In this document: in pieces, positions 46,999 to 56,128 of the stretch
Layout: the number at the start of each line of letters is the position of its first letter
How positions within the stretch are numbered: the first letter of the stretch is position 1
Origin: Sphingomonas sp. CFBP 13720
GTDB taxonomy: Bacteria > Pseudomonadota > Alphaproteobacteria > Sphingomonadales > Sphingomonadaceae
DNA length: 64,000 bases
Reading direction: 5' to 3'
Assembly: GCF_014842075.1 (NCBI RefSeq)
Contig: NZ_JACYVA010000002.1
Location: 248,001 to 312,000, forward strand
Made by a program: the position numbers and the translations under genes
The notes under the pieces: generated by a model
Database searches by the model: none
What the model was told of the DNA's origin: nothing
The model's input: the letters and a program-made list of their open reading frames with translations, nothing else

Positions 46999-47017
46999 AA
47001 TGCGACTGGCTTGCAAT
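46999..47017. promoter_or_regulatory. Weak Fur-like dyad upstream of the siderophore receptor
   Basis: AATGCGACTGGCTTGCAAT has partial dyad symmetry (ATGC-A...T-GCAT) of the kind seen at iron-responsive sites in alphaproteobacteria and lies about 45 bp before the receptor start. The match is imperfect and could be chance. Confidence 0.25.
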
Positions 47018-47297
47018 AGCAGATGGCGGATCGGGTCGCTTGGTACAGGCGCGTGCGTTTCACCGACCAATAGATGACGAAGACCCGACCAGTCGGATAC
47101 CGCCAGGTTCACGCCCCGCTGTCTCGCAAAACGATTCGGATCAGACGCGCTTATCCGTCGCATGCCCCGACGATCCCGGTCCGCCGCATGCCGCCAGCGA
47201 CACCGGTCCAAAACGCAGCCGAACCGCGCTACAACGCCGCCCGACATCGTCTGTCGACGAACGCCGCATCGTTGCGAGTAGAGATTTCAGGAACTAC

Positions 47298-47372
47298 TGG
47301 CTGGGGCGGCAGGATTCGAACCTGCGCATGGCGGCACCAAAAGCCGCTGCCTTACCGCTTGGCGACGCCCCA
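47298..47372 (-). tRNA. tRNA-Gln (UUG)
   Basis: Read on the minus strand, the acceptor stem TGGGGCG/CGCCCCA, D-arm, five-base anticodon stem GCGGC/GCCGC around the loop TTTTGGT, T-arm GCAGG-TTCGAAT-CCTGC and encoded CCA all fold. The anticodon is TTG, decoding CAA/CAG glutamine. The discriminator base is G, as for tRNA-Gln. Confidence 0.97.
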
Positions 47373-47509
47373 GCATCCGCGGCGAACCGCGGCAGGAGGG
47401 ACGCACTAGGGCGGTCTTTCGTGTTTCGCAATGGGGTTGGCGGCCGATGGGCGGAAACCTCCGCCCCGTGGGTCGTTATCAGGCGCGATACCATGAAGAA
47501 GGATCGACG

Positions 47510-47986
47510 ATGCCCGACAAGACCCCGGCCGAAATCCGCGAAGAAATGTGGAAGGCCATGGCGGCCAGCCCCTATGTGATGCTCGGCACGACCACCGACG
47601 ATCGTCATTTCGAACCAATGTACGCGGTGCTCGACAAGGATGCGAACAGCGAGTTCTGGTTCTATACCAAGGTCGACAATCGCGCCGCTGCCGGCGGCCC
47701 CGCCACCGTCCAGTTCATATCGAAGGGCCATGACCTGTACGCGTCGATCCGCGGCACGCTGACGCGTGAGAGCGATCCGGCGGTGATCGATCGCTATTGG
47801 TCGAACCAGGTCGAGGCGTGGTACGACGAAGGCCGCAACGATCCGTCGCTGCTGATGCTGCGGTTCGACCTAGATGATGCCGAGATCTGGGAAACCGATC
47901 ATTCGCTGACGGGCAAGCTGAAGATGCTGACCGGCCAGACGATTTACGCGCGCGAATCAGGCAGCCACGCGAAGGTCGACATCTGA
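47510..47986 (+). CDS. Pyridoxamine-5'-phosphate-oxidase-fold stress protein (general stress protein 26-like)
   Basis: 158 residues. The split-barrel core is visible: YVMLGTTTDDRHFEPMYAVLD, FWFYTKVDNRAAAGG and the late RFDLDDAEIWETDHSL. This branch of the FMN-binding split-barrel superfamily is often called general stress protein 26 and binds FMN or FAD; its reaction is not established. ATG 47510 has AAGGA seven bases upstream. A strong hairpin follows the stop. Confidence 0.85.
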   Translation: MPDKTPAEIREEMWKAMAASPYVMLGTTTDDRHFEPMYAVLDKDANSEFWFYTKVDNRAAAGGPATVQFISKGHDLYASIRGTLTRESDPAVIDRYWSNQVEAWYDEGRNDPSLLMLRFDLDDAEIWETDHSLTGKLKMLTGQTIYARESGSHAKVDI

Positions 47987-47995
47987 ACCAGTGTG

Positions 47996-48021
47996 ACCGG
48001 GCGGCATGATCGCCGCCCGGT
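47996..48021. terminator. Hairpin between the convergent stress-protein and phaZ genes
   Basis: Ten-base perfect arms ACCGGGCGGC/GCCGCCCGGT flank a six-base loop, ten bases after one stop codon and 57 bases before the other. No U tract follows on either strand, so bidirectional termination is plausible but not typical. Confidence 0.5.
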
Positions 48022-48077
48022 ATCGCTGCATCGCCTTGATCTGAACAGTCAGGTCCGGGGCGAATTACCACACGCCA

Positions 48078-49310
48078 TCAGCCGTTATGCTGGCTGATCC
48101 ATTCCTCCAGCACCGGTGCGATGCGGGTGCGCCATTTGGAACCGTTGAAGATGCCGTAATGGCCGACTTCGGGTGCCATGTGATACCGCTTCCGGTCTTC
48201 CGACAGTCCCGTCGCCAGCGTCAGCGCCGAGCGCGTCTGCCCCAACCCGGAAATATCGTCGCGCTCGCCCTCGATCGCGAGGATCGCGGTATCGGTGATC
48301 GCATGCGCCACGACCGGACGGCCACGATGCAGCAGCGTGCCTTCGGGCAGCGCATGCGTCTGGAACACCACGTCGATCGTCTGAAGATAGAATTCGGAGG
48401 TCATGTCGCACACCGCGCGATATTCCTCGTAGAAACGCTGCGTGGTCCCGGCACCCTCGCCGTCGCCCTGCACAAGATGCTTGAACATCTCGTAGTGCGA
48501 GATCATGTGGCTGCCGAGGTTCATGCTCATGAACCCGGCGAGTTGCAGGAACCCCGGATAGACGCGGCGTCCCGCCCCCGGATAGCTCATCGGCACGGTC
48601 GCGATGACATTCTGTTCGAACCATGCATGCGGACGCTCGGTGGCGAGAATGTTGACCGCCGTCGGCGCTTCGCGCGTATCGATCGGGCCGCCCATCATGG
48701 TCAGCGTGCGCGGACGGTTGGGATGCTGGTCCGCGCCCATCAGCGCGGTTGCGGCATAGGCCGGCACCGATGGTTGGCAGACCGCCAGCACATGCGCGCG
48801 CGCATCGCCCGTCTCCCCGATCTGTTCGAGGAACGCGACCACATAGTCGATATAGTCGTCCAGATCGAAACGACCTTCGGACAACGGCACCAGCTTCGCA
48901 TCGCGCCAGTCGGTGATGTAGACGTCGGCGAACGGCAGCATGCGCTCGACGGTGCCGCGCAGCAGCGTGGCGTAATGGCCGCTCATCGGTGCGACGATCA
49001 ACAGCTTGGGACTGCCCTCCACCCCGTCGCGGACGAAGCGCTTGAGCTGCCCGAACGGACGGCGCAGCACGATCTCCTCACGCACTGCGACGGTTTCGCC
49101 GTCGATCACGGTGCTGGTCAACCCGAATGCAGGCTTGCCGCGCGGTGCGGCGGCGTGGGCGAATACCGCCAGCGCCGATCCCAGAACGGGACCACCGCCG
49201 AAATAGGCGAACGGATTGCTGGGATTCTGCAGCAGTCCGGCCCCGAAATTGGCCATGGCGCTGGCACCGGCCAGCACCGAACGCTGCCACTCATATGCGT
49301 CGTACAACAT
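48078..49310 (-). CDS. phaZ: Intracellular polyhydroxyalkanoate depolymerase
   Basis: 410 residues, close to the length of Ralstonia PhaZ1. The catalytic nucleophile is the Cys178 of VCQPSV, the Cys-for-Ser elbow of intracellular PhaZ enzymes; upstream VAPMSGHYATLLRGTV and ADVYITDWRDA, and downstream AIEGERDDISGLGQT and PEVGHYGIFNG supply the Asp and His. It breaks down storage PHB granules in the cytoplasm. No phaC, phaB or phasin gene is near, so storage genes are elsewhere. It is divergent from the MsbA-related exporter across 184 bp. Confidence 0.92.
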   Translation of the reverse strand: MLYDAYEWQRSVLAGASAMANFGAGLLQNPSNPFAYFGGGPVLGSALAVFAHAAAPRGKPAFGLTSTVIDGETVAVREEIVLRRPFGQLKRFVRDGVEGSPKLLIVAPMSGHYATLLRGTVERMLPFADVYITDWRDAKLVPLSEGRFDLDDYIDYVVAFLEQIGETGDARAHVLAVCQPSVPAYAATALMGADQHPNRPRTLTMMGGPIDTREAPTAVNILATERPHAWFEQNVIATVPMSYPGAGRRVYPGFLQLAGFMSMNLGSHMISHYEMFKHLVQGDGEGAGTTQRFYEEYRAVCDMTSEFYLQTIDVVFQTHALPEGTLLHRGRPVVAHAITDTAILAIEGERDDISGLGQTRSALTLATGLSEDRKRYHMAPEVGHYGIFNGSKWRTRIAPVLEEWISQHNG

Positions 49311-49494
49311 ATTTTTCCCCGCACCCTGCCTGAACGACCCGGGTGCTATCGAATTATAATGAATATCTAACCGCTACAACCGATCCGATAGTCTAAGTTT
49401 CCGCCTGCAACCTGCCAAATGTTCGGGTACGGAACATGTCGTCGCCCGCCGTGCGGTGGTTCCCCTTCGCGACGGTTCGCGCTAGGCGGGCGGC

Positions 49495-51273
49495 ATGGCT
49501 GACCCGGTTCCCGCGCCCGATCGTTCGAAGATGCTGCCGGCGCTCCGGCTCGTCTGGAGTTTTACCTTCCGCTACAAGCCGCAGTTGCTGGGCGCTCTTG
49601 TGTCGCTGGTCACCGCCGCGCTGGCGACGCTGTGGATCCCGCGCACGTTCCAGCAGGTGGTCGATCACGGCTTTGCCAGCGGCGCGGACGTCAGCCGGAT
49701 CGGCGGGTATTTCCAAGGGCTGCTGGGCGTCGTCGTCGTGCTGGCCTTTGCCACCGCCGGGCGCTTCTATTTCGTGTCGTGGCTGGGCGAACGCACCGTC
49801 GCCGACCTGCGCGTCGCGGTGCATCGCAACCTGCTGACGCTGTCGCCCGGCTGGTTCGAGGAGAACCGGCCGTCCGAGATCGCGTCGCGGCTGACCGCCG
49901 ATACCGCGATCGTCGAAGGGATCGTCAGCACCACCGTATCGGTCGCGCTGCGCAACCTGCTGGTCGGGGTCGGCGGGGTCATCTATCTGTTCACCCTGTC
50001 GCCAAAGCTGACGGCGTATCTGGTGGTCGGCATCCCGCTGATCCTGCTGCCGATCCTGTGGCTTGGCGGGCGGGTGCGCAAATTGTCGCGGTCCAGCCAG
50101 GACCGGATCGCCGATATCGGCACCGTCGCTTCCGAAACGCTGGGGGCGATGAAGATCGTGCAGGCATTCGGGCAGGAACCGCGCGAAGGCGACCGGTTCG
50201 AAGGCGCGGTGGAACGCGGGTTCCAGACCGCACGGCTGCGCTTCGGCACGCGCGCGGTGATGACCGCGTTCGTGATCGGCATGTTGTTCGCCGCGATCAC
50301 CCTCATCATGTGGGATGCGGTCAGCGACGTGGCGGCGGGGCGCACGACCGGCGGCGCGATCACCGCGTTCGTGCTCACGTCCGCGCTGGTGACCGGCGCG
50401 TTCGGCGCGTTGTTCGAAGTCTATGGCGACCTGTTGCGCGCGACAGGCGCGGCGGGCCGGCTGGCCGAACTGCTGCAACAGCGCCCGGTGATCGCGGCCC
50501 CCGCGAACCCCGTCGCACTCCCCCGGCCACCGCGCGGCGCGCTGTCGTTCGCCGACGTGTCGTTCCGCTATCCCACCCGCCCCGAACTGCTGGCGCTGGG
50601 CGACTTCTCGCTCGACATCGCGCCGGGGGAGACGGTGGCGGTGGTCGGCCCGTCGGGCGCGGGCAAATCCACGCTGTTCCAGCTCATCCAGCGTTTCTAC
50701 GATCCCGAAGCCGGCCATGTCGCGGTCGACGGCATCGACGTGCGACAGGCTGACCCGGCCGAAGTGCGCGCGCGCATCGCGATGGTGCCGCAGGAAACGG
50801 TGATCTTCGCCGCGTCGGCCCGCGACAATCTGCGCTATGGCCGGTGGGACGCGACCGACGACGAATTGTGGAGCGCCGCCGAAGCCGCCAATGCCGCCGG
50901 CTTCCTGCGCGCGCTGCCCGACGGGTTCGACACCTATCTGGGCGAAGGCGGCGCACGCCTGTCGGGCGGACAGCGTCAGCGGATCGCGATCGCCCGCGCG
51001 CTGTTGCGCGACGCGCCAATCCTGTTGTTGGACGAAGCGACCTCTGCGCTCGATGCCGAAAGCGAGCGGCTGGTGCAGGACGCGCTCGACCGGCTGATGA
51101 CCGACCGCACGACGCTGGTCATCGCGCACCGGCTGGCGACGGTCCGTGCGGCGGGTCGGATCATCGTGATGGATCAGGGGCGGATCGTCGAAACCGGACG
51201 CCACGCCGATCTGATCTCGCAGGGCGGTCTATACGCGCGGCTGGCGAACCTGCAGTTTCACGAGCCGGCGTAA
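49495..51273 (+). CDS. MsbA-related ABC exporter (fused permease and ATPase)
   Basis: 592 residues. A six-helix permease (about 25-330) precedes the ABC domain with Walker A GPSGAGKST at 385-393, MVPQETVIF, signature LSGGQRQR, LLLDEATSALD and IAHRLAT. The N-terminal ALATLWIPRTFQQVVDHGF stretch matches the MsbA-related family TIGR02204 described mainly from alphaproteobacteria. The substrate is unknown; a lipid or drug is typical for the class. It acts as a homodimer in the inner membrane. ATG 49495. Confidence 0.92.
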   Translation: MADPVPAPDRSKMLPALRLVWSFTFRYKPQLLGALVSLVTAALATLWIPRTFQQVVDHGFASGADVSRIGGYFQGLLGVVVVLAFATAGRFYFVSWLGERTVADLRVAVHRNLLTLSPGWFEENRPSEIASRLTADTAIVEGIVSTTVSVALRNLLVGVGGVIYLFTLSPKLTAYLVVGIPLILLPILWLGGRVRKLSRSSQDRIADIGTVASETLGAMKIVQAFGQEPREGDRFEGAVERGFQTARLRFGTRAVMTAFVIGMLFAAITLIMWDAVSDVAAGRTTGGAITAFVLTSALVTGAFGALFEVYGDLLRATGAAGRLAELLQQRPVIAAPANPVALPRPPRGALSFADVSFRYPTRPELLALGDFSLDIAPGETVAVVGPSGAGKSTLFQLIQRFYDPEAGHVAVDGIDVRQADPAEVRARIAMVPQETVIFAASARDNLRYGRWDATDDELWSAAEAANAAGFLRALPDGFDTYLGEGGARLSGGQRQRIAIARALLRDAPILLLDEATSALDAESERLVQDALDRLMTDRTTLVIAHRLATVRAAGRIIVMDQGRIVETGRHADLISQGGLYARLANLQFHEPA

Positions 51274-51281
51274 CGTCACAC

Positions 51282-51314
51282 GCCGGACGTCTGTCGATGG
51301 CCTTGGCGTCCGGC
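51282..51314. terminator. Weak candidate hairpin between the ABC exporter and rnr
   Basis: GCCGGACG/CGTCCGGC arms (8 bases) with a 17-base loop lie just after the exporter stop and before the convergent rnr stop at 51367. The long loop and lack of a U tract make this uncertain. Confidence 0.25.
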
Positions 51315-51366
51315 CAGCCCGGCCCGGGCGCCCCCCGACTACGCCGCGATCAGCCGCGCGGACCGA

Positions 51367-53616
51367 TCAGCGCTTGCGGCCCTGATGCCGGATATTGGCG
51401 GGCCGTCCGCGCCGTTTGAGCACGCGCCCCGGCTTGCTCCGGTCGCCGCGATCATGAACGCTGCCGCCGCCGGACCCCTTGCCGTCGGGCAGTTCGAACC
51501 GCAGCGCGCCGGACACCGGGTTCGCCTCCGCCAGCCGCAGCGGCAGACGCTGCCCCGACGCGAATGTATCGCCGCTGCGTTCGCCGACCAGCGTCTGCGA
51601 TGCCTCGTCGAACCGGAAATACTCGCTGCCCAGATCGCGCGCGGGGACCAGCCCGTCGCCGCCGACACCCTCGACCGTTGCGAAGAAGCCGAAACTGGCC
51701 ACGCCGGTGATCCGCGCTTCCATGACGGTGCCGACATGTTCGGACAGATACGCCGCGACATAGCGATCGACCGTTTCGCGCTCCGCCTCCATCGCCCGGC
51801 GTTCGAGGCCGGAGATCGCCTCGCCCACTCGTTCCATGTTCGCGGCATCGTCGGCGGGCAACGCCCCCTCGCCCAGCCCATAGCTGCCGACCAGCGAGCG
51901 ATGGACGACCAGATCGGCATAGCGCCGGATCGGGGAGGTGAAGTGCGCGTAACTGCCCAGCGACAGGCCGAAATGCCCATGGTTCTGCGGGCCGTAGAAC
52001 GCCTGGGTCTGCGTGCGCAGCACCTGTTCCATCACTTGCGGCCTGAAATCCGCCTCGCCGATGCGTTCCAGCACATGGTTGAACGTCGCGGGCCGGATCA
52101 CCTGTCCCAGCGCGAACGGCACGTCGAAGGTTTCGAGGAAATCCTTGAGCGCGACCAGCTTTTCGCGCGTCGGGGGTTCATGGACGCGGTACATGACCGG
52201 CGCCTTCTTCGCCTCCAGCGCCTTGGCGGCGGCGACGTTGGCGGCGATCATGTAGTCCTCGATCAACCGCATCGAATCGAGCCGTTCGCGCGGCGCGACC
52301 GACAGGATGCGCCCCTTTTCATCCAGCACGATCCGCCGCTCGGGCAGGTCGAGGTCGAGCGGCTCGCGCGCCGCCCGCGCCTTCGCCAGCGCACCCCAGC
52401 ACGCCCAGAGCGGCTTCAGCGCGGTTTCGACCAGTTCGGGCGCGACCTGCCCTTCGCCGGTCCCGTCGATCGCCGCCTGCGCATGTTCGTACGCGATGTT
52501 CGCCGCCACCCGGATCACCGCGCGCGTGAAGCGCCACGCCTTCAGCTTGCCGTCCTTCGCGATCGTCAGGTGACATGCCAGCGCCGCGCGATCCTGCCCG
52601 GCCTTCAGCGAACACACGTCCGCCGACAGCAGTTCGGGCAGCATCGGCACGACCCGGTCGGGGAAATACACGCTGTTGCCGCGCAGCCGCGCCGATTTGT
52701 CGAGCGCCGATCCCGGCCGGACATAGAAGGACACGTCGGCGATCGCGACGATCGCACGCCACCCGCCCGCATTCGCCGGATCGTCGTCCGCCGCCGCCCA
52801 TACCGCGTCGTCGTGGTCGCGCGCATCGATCGGATCGATCGCGACGATCGGCAGGTGGCGCAGGTCTTCGCGCCCATCGCCGATCGGCAGCGCGGCGACC
52901 CGGCCCGCCTCGTCGATCACATCGTCGCCGAATATGTCGGGAATGCCATGTTTGTGGATTGCGATCAGCGAGAAGCTGCGTGCCTCGAACGGATCGCCTA
53001 GCCGTTGCGTCACCCGCGCGGTAATGCGCGGCGGCCGCCCCGCCTTTTCCGCCAGCACCAGATCGCCCGGCGCGGCCCCGCCCGCATCGGACACGATGAT
53101 CTCGCGCCGTTCCTTCTTGTCGACCGACTGCAACCACAACTGGTCGCCATCCTGTCGCAGCACGCCCAGCATCTGTTCCGACGCGCGGTCGAGCTTCTTC
53201 ATCGGATAGGCGGCCCAGCCGGCGCCCGCCTCCTCGGTCCGCGCGAGAATGCGGTCGCCCACGCCCAGCGCGCTGCGCCGTCCGCGTTCGCGCACCCGCA
53301 CTTGCGGGGGCGGCGTCTCCGCCTCCCACCGTTCGGGCACCGCCCACACATTGCCGCCATCGTCGACGTCGGCGACGCGCAGCACCGTCACCTTGGGCAG
53401 CCCGCCCATCTTGTGGAACGCCCGGCCCGGCGCGCTGTCGATCAGCCCTTCGTCGGCCATGTCCTTCAACAATGCCTTCAGCGCGATCTTCTGCTGCGCC
53501 GACAGCCCGAACGCACGCGCGATCTCGCGCTTGCCCGCCGGCGTGTCGGACGACTGGATGAAATCGAGCACCTGCTCGCGCGTGGGAATGCCCGGGGGCG
53601 ATTTGGGAAATGCCAT
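51367..53616 (-). CDS. rnr: Ribonuclease R
   Basis: 749 residues. Order: an N-terminal winged helix, cold-shock-type domain(s), the RNB catalytic domain (IVAIDPIDARDHDDAVWA and the active-site Asp run, later HFTSPIRRYADLVVHR), an S1 domain (VMEARITGVASFGFFATVE), and a short basic tail (KPGRVLKRRGRP). It degrades structured RNA 3'-5' in the cytoplasm. ATG 53616 has a GCAGG ribosome-binding site. It is divergent from the DUF3597 gene across 113 bp. Confidence 0.96.
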   Translation of the reverse strand: MAFPKSPPGIPTREQVLDFIQSSDTPAGKREIARAFGLSAQQKIALKALLKDMADEGLIDSAPGRAFHKMGGLPKVTVLRVADVDDGGNVWAVPERWEAETPPPQVRVRERGRRSALGVGDRILARTEEAGAGWAAYPMKKLDRASEQMLGVLRQDGDQLWLQSVDKKERREIIVSDAGGAAPGDLVLAEKAGRPPRITARVTQRLGDPFEARSFSLIAIHKHGIPDIFGDDVIDEAGRVAALPIGDGREDLRHLPIVAIDPIDARDHDDAVWAAADDDPANAGGWRAIVAIADVSFYVRPGSALDKSARLRGNSVYFPDRVVPMLPELLSADVCSLKAGQDRAALACHLTIAKDGKLKAWRFTRAVIRVAANIAYEHAQAAIDGTGEGQVAPELVETALKPLWACWGALAKARAAREPLDLDLPERRIVLDEKGRILSVAPRERLDSMRLIEDYMIAANVAAAKALEAKKAPVMYRVHEPPTREKLVALKDFLETFDVPFALGQVIRPATFNHVLERIGEADFRPQVMEQVLRTQTQAFYGPQNHGHFGLSLGSYAHFTSPIRRYADLVVHRSLVGSYGLGEGALPADDAANMERVGEAISGLERRAMEAERETVDRYVAAYLSEHVGTVMEARITGVASFGFFATVEGVGGDGLVPARDLGSEYFRFDEASQTLVGERSGDTFASGQRLPLRLAEANPVSGALRFELPDGKGSGGGSVHDRGDRSKPGRVLKRRGRPANIRHQGRKR

Positions 53617-53729
53617 CCTGCTTCAGATAGGATGGACCGGCGCGCAGACCAATGCCCGATCGCGCACGACGGAGCGGAACGCGTCGCCGTCCGTTACGCC
53701 CTCGATCCATTACCAGGGAACGGAAAACC

Positions 53730-54188
53730 ATGGGCATTTTCGAACGCATCAAGACGCAGATCTTCGGCAAGGACGGCGGCCCGTTCGGCGACAACTATTT
53801 CGGGGGCAAGAAGGACACGCCCGCACCGACCCCGGCACCGACCCAGCAGCGTGCGCCCGCCCCGGCCCCGACCCAGCAGGCACCCGCCGCTCCGGCACCG
53901 GCCGCACCCGTTCCCGCCGCACCGCGCCCGGTCGATCCCAACGCCGCCATTGCCGCCATCGCCGCGTCGAAGGGCAATCCCGCGCTCAACTGGCAGACGT
54001 CGATCGTCGACCTGATGAAGCTGCTCGACCTCGATTCCAGCCTCGACAACCGCAAGGAACTGGCGACCGAACTCGGCTATACCGGCGCGAAGGACGGCAG
54101 CGCGGACATGAACCTGTGGCTGCACGCCGCGGTCATGCGCGAACTCGGCAAGTCCGGCGGACAGGTGCCCGGCAATCTGAAGGATTGA
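53730..54188 (+). CDS. DUF3597 family protein
   Basis: 152 residues. A short N-terminal segment (MGIFERIKTQIFG) precedes a Pro/Ala-rich linker (repeated APAPTQQ/APA), and then the DUF3597 helical domain with WQTSIVDLMKLLDLDSSLDNRKELATELGY, NLWLHAAVMREL and a Gly-rich end. Its function is unknown; structures show a small helical fold. ATG 53730. It converges on proS across a REP-like intergenic region. Confidence 0.82.
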   Translation: MGIFERIKTQIFGKDGGPFGDNYFGGKKDTPAPTPAPTQQRAPAPAPTQQAPAAPAPAAPVPAAPRPVDPNAAIAAIAASKGNPALNWQTSIVDLMKLLDLDSSLDNRKELATELGYTGAKDGSADMNLWLHAAVMRELGKSGGQVPGNLKD

Positions 54189-54248
54189 CGCGGACGGGGG
54201 ACGGACCCGGGCGGGGGACGGATGCGTTCCCCGTACCTATCCGGCGCC

Positions 54249-54302
54249 CGTCACCCCGCCCCGAAACGTCACCGCGCCCGAACGTCACCCGCCCCAAACG
54301 TC
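54249..54302. repeat. Four CGTCAC/T-rich short units leading into the REP doublet
   Basis: CGTCA recurs at 54249, 54267, 54283 and 54299, spaced 18, 16 and 16 bases, each followed by C-rich sequence. The last unit runs directly into the first arm of the REP-like palindrome. Confidence 0.7.
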
Positions 54303-54377
54303 ATCCCAGCGAAAGCTGGGATCGCCCAAGGCCAGAGCGCCCCCGCAACCACGGGAGACCCCGGCCTTCGCCGGGGT
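54303..54377. repeat. REP doublet (REPIN-like) between convergent genes
   Basis: Palindrome ATCCCAGC-GAAA-GCTGGGAT (54303-54322) and palindrome ACCCCGGC-CTTC-GCCGGGGT (54358-54377) face each other, with GTCA at the outer left and TGAC at the outer right. Head-to-head REP pairs of this kind are known as REPINs in other bacteria. It sits where a terminator would be expected between the DUF3597 and proS stops. Confidence 0.75.
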
Positions 54378-54419
54378 GACACTTGCGGCGGAACGCATCC
54401 AGCGCCCGCCGCTACATCC

Positions 54420-55952
54420 TCAATACGCCCGCCCGACCAACACCCGCTCCACTGCCGGTTCCCCGGTAAACACGCACGGCCCGTCGTCACACCCCGTCTG
54501 CCCGTTCGGCGCATTGCGGATCGTCAGCTTTAGGGCCTTCAGCCGCTCGACCACCTTGTCGAGCGCCGCGCCGGTCGGCTTGGACCAGCGCACATCGACC
54601 CAGCCCGGATTCTTCTCGCCCGCCGCGAAGCGCGCCTCAACCCCTGCCCAGTCGTCCACCGGCACGATGTTCGCGCGCAGCTTTTCGGTCGATTGCGCCA
54701 GCAGCGTCGCCTGCACATCCTCCAGCGTCGCTCCGACCGCCGCGACGAAGTCGCCGCGTGCCACGACATTGCTGTCGAGCTTGCCGTCGGCGCGGTACAG
54801 CCGGTCGCGCCGCACGACCGACACGTTGCCGCCCGCCATGTCGCGCCCGCCGACCTCGACGATCAGCGGCGCGCCCTTCTTGACCCATCCCCAGCGCTTG
54901 GTCGCCGCCTTGGAGGGTTTCAGGTCGAGCAACGCGCGCACCGGTTCGCCCAGCGCCGACTGTTTCGCCAGATCGCGCTGCAATTCGCGGCAATAGGCGA
55001 TCAGCGGCTCGTCTTCCGGCGCATCGCGCAGCATCGGCACGATCACCACCTGCCACGGCGCGATCGCGGGCGGCACGCGCAGCCCGTCATCGTCGCCATG
55101 GACCATGATGACGCCGCCGATCATACGCGTCGACACACCCCAGCTGGTCGTGTTCGCCAACTCGAACTGCCCTTCCGAATTCTGGAAACGGATATTCTGC
55201 GCGCTGGCGAAATTGGTGCCCAGAAAATGCGACGTACCCGCCTGCAACGCCTTGCCGTCCTGCATCATCGCTTCGATGCTGTAGGTCGCGACCGCGCCCG
55301 GAAACCGTTCGTTCTCGGGCTTTTCACCCGCGATCACGTGCAGCCCCAGACAGGTTTCGGCAAATTCGCGATATACTTCGAGCATGCGCAGCGTTTCCTC
55401 GCGCGCCTCGCCCGCCGTGGCATGGGCGGTATGCCCCTCCTGCCACAGGAATTCGGCGGTGCGCAGGAACATCCGCGTCCGCATTTCCCACCGCACGACA
55501 TTGGCCCACTGGTTGATGAGCACCGGCAGGTCGCGCCACGACTGGACCCAGCGGGCAAAGGCGGTGCCGATCACCGTCTCGCTCGTCGGCCGTACGACCA
55601 GCGGCTCCTCCAGCTTCGCTTCGGGATCGGGCATCAGCCCGCCCTTGCCGTCCGCGATCAGCCGGTGATGCGTGACGACCGCCATCTCCTTGGCGAACCC
55701 GTCGACGTGCTCCGCCTCTTTCTCGAAATAGCTCAAGGGGATGAACAGCGGGAAATAGCAGTTCTCGTGCCCCGTCGCCTTGATCCGGTCGTCCAGCAGC
55801 CGCTGGATACGTTCCCAGATGCCATAGCCCCATGGCCGGATGACCATGCACCCGCGCACCCCGGACTCCTCGGCCAGATCGGCCTCGGCGATGACGGCTT
55901 GATACCATGCCGCGAAATCCTGTTCGCGCGTGACGTTGAGAGCGTGCTTCAT
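54420..55952 (-). CDS. proS: Prolyl-tRNA synthetase, archaeal/eukaryotic type
   Basis: 510 residues. The N-terminus (NVTREQDFAAWYQAVI, GVRGCMVIRPWGYGIWE), class II motif 2 (RTAEFLWQEGHTAHAT) and the ProRS insertion-free layout with the C-terminal domain (CDDGPC then AVERVLVGRAY) mark the type found in archaea, eukaryotes and some bacteria, not the E. coli type with an editing INS domain. It charges tRNA-Pro. The C-terminal Zn ribbon seems degenerate: only the first Cys pair is visible. ATG 55952 is chosen; the frame extends to 55994. Confidence 0.93.
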   Translation of the reverse strand: MKHALNVTREQDFAAWYQAVIAEADLAEESGVRGCMVIRPWGYGIWERIQRLLDDRIKATGHENCYFPLFIPLSYFEKEAEHVDGFAKEMAVVTHHRLIADGKGGLMPDPEAKLEEPLVVRPTSETVIGTAFARWVQSWRDLPVLINQWANVVRWEMRTRMFLRTAEFLWQEGHTAHATAGEAREETLRMLEVYREFAETCLGLHVIAGEKPENERFPGAVATYSIEAMMQDGKALQAGTSHFLGTNFASAQNIRFQNSEGQFELANTTSWGVSTRMIGGVIMVHGDDDGLRVPPAIAPWQVVIVPMLRDAPEDEPLIAYCRELQRDLAKQSALGEPVRALLDLKPSKAATKRWGWVKKGAPLIVEVGGRDMAGGNVSVVRRDRLYRADGKLDSNVVARGDFVAAVGATLEDVQATLLAQSTEKLRANIVPVDDWAGVEARFAAGEKNPGWVDVRWSKPTGAALDKVVERLKALKLTIRNAPNGQTGCDDGPCVFTGEPAVERVLVGRAY

Positions 55953-56128
55953 GCGCCGGGCGATAGCCGGAAACGGCGGGCCAAGTATAGTCATCCACCA
56001 CGCACCATCCCGCCGCCGATGCGCAGGCCGGGCGAGGTCCTTACACCGGGTGGACCACCGCCGCCCGGCCTCCGTCTCCAGTCACCAAGCCGGTTGTGCA
56101 GCGCAGCATCCGGGCCTAAGTCCTTGCC

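Noticed and set aside
47294..47731. 145-aa minus-strand frame overlapping the tRNA-Gln gene
   Set aside because: It runs through the tRNA and opposite the stress-protein gene, so it is a shadow.
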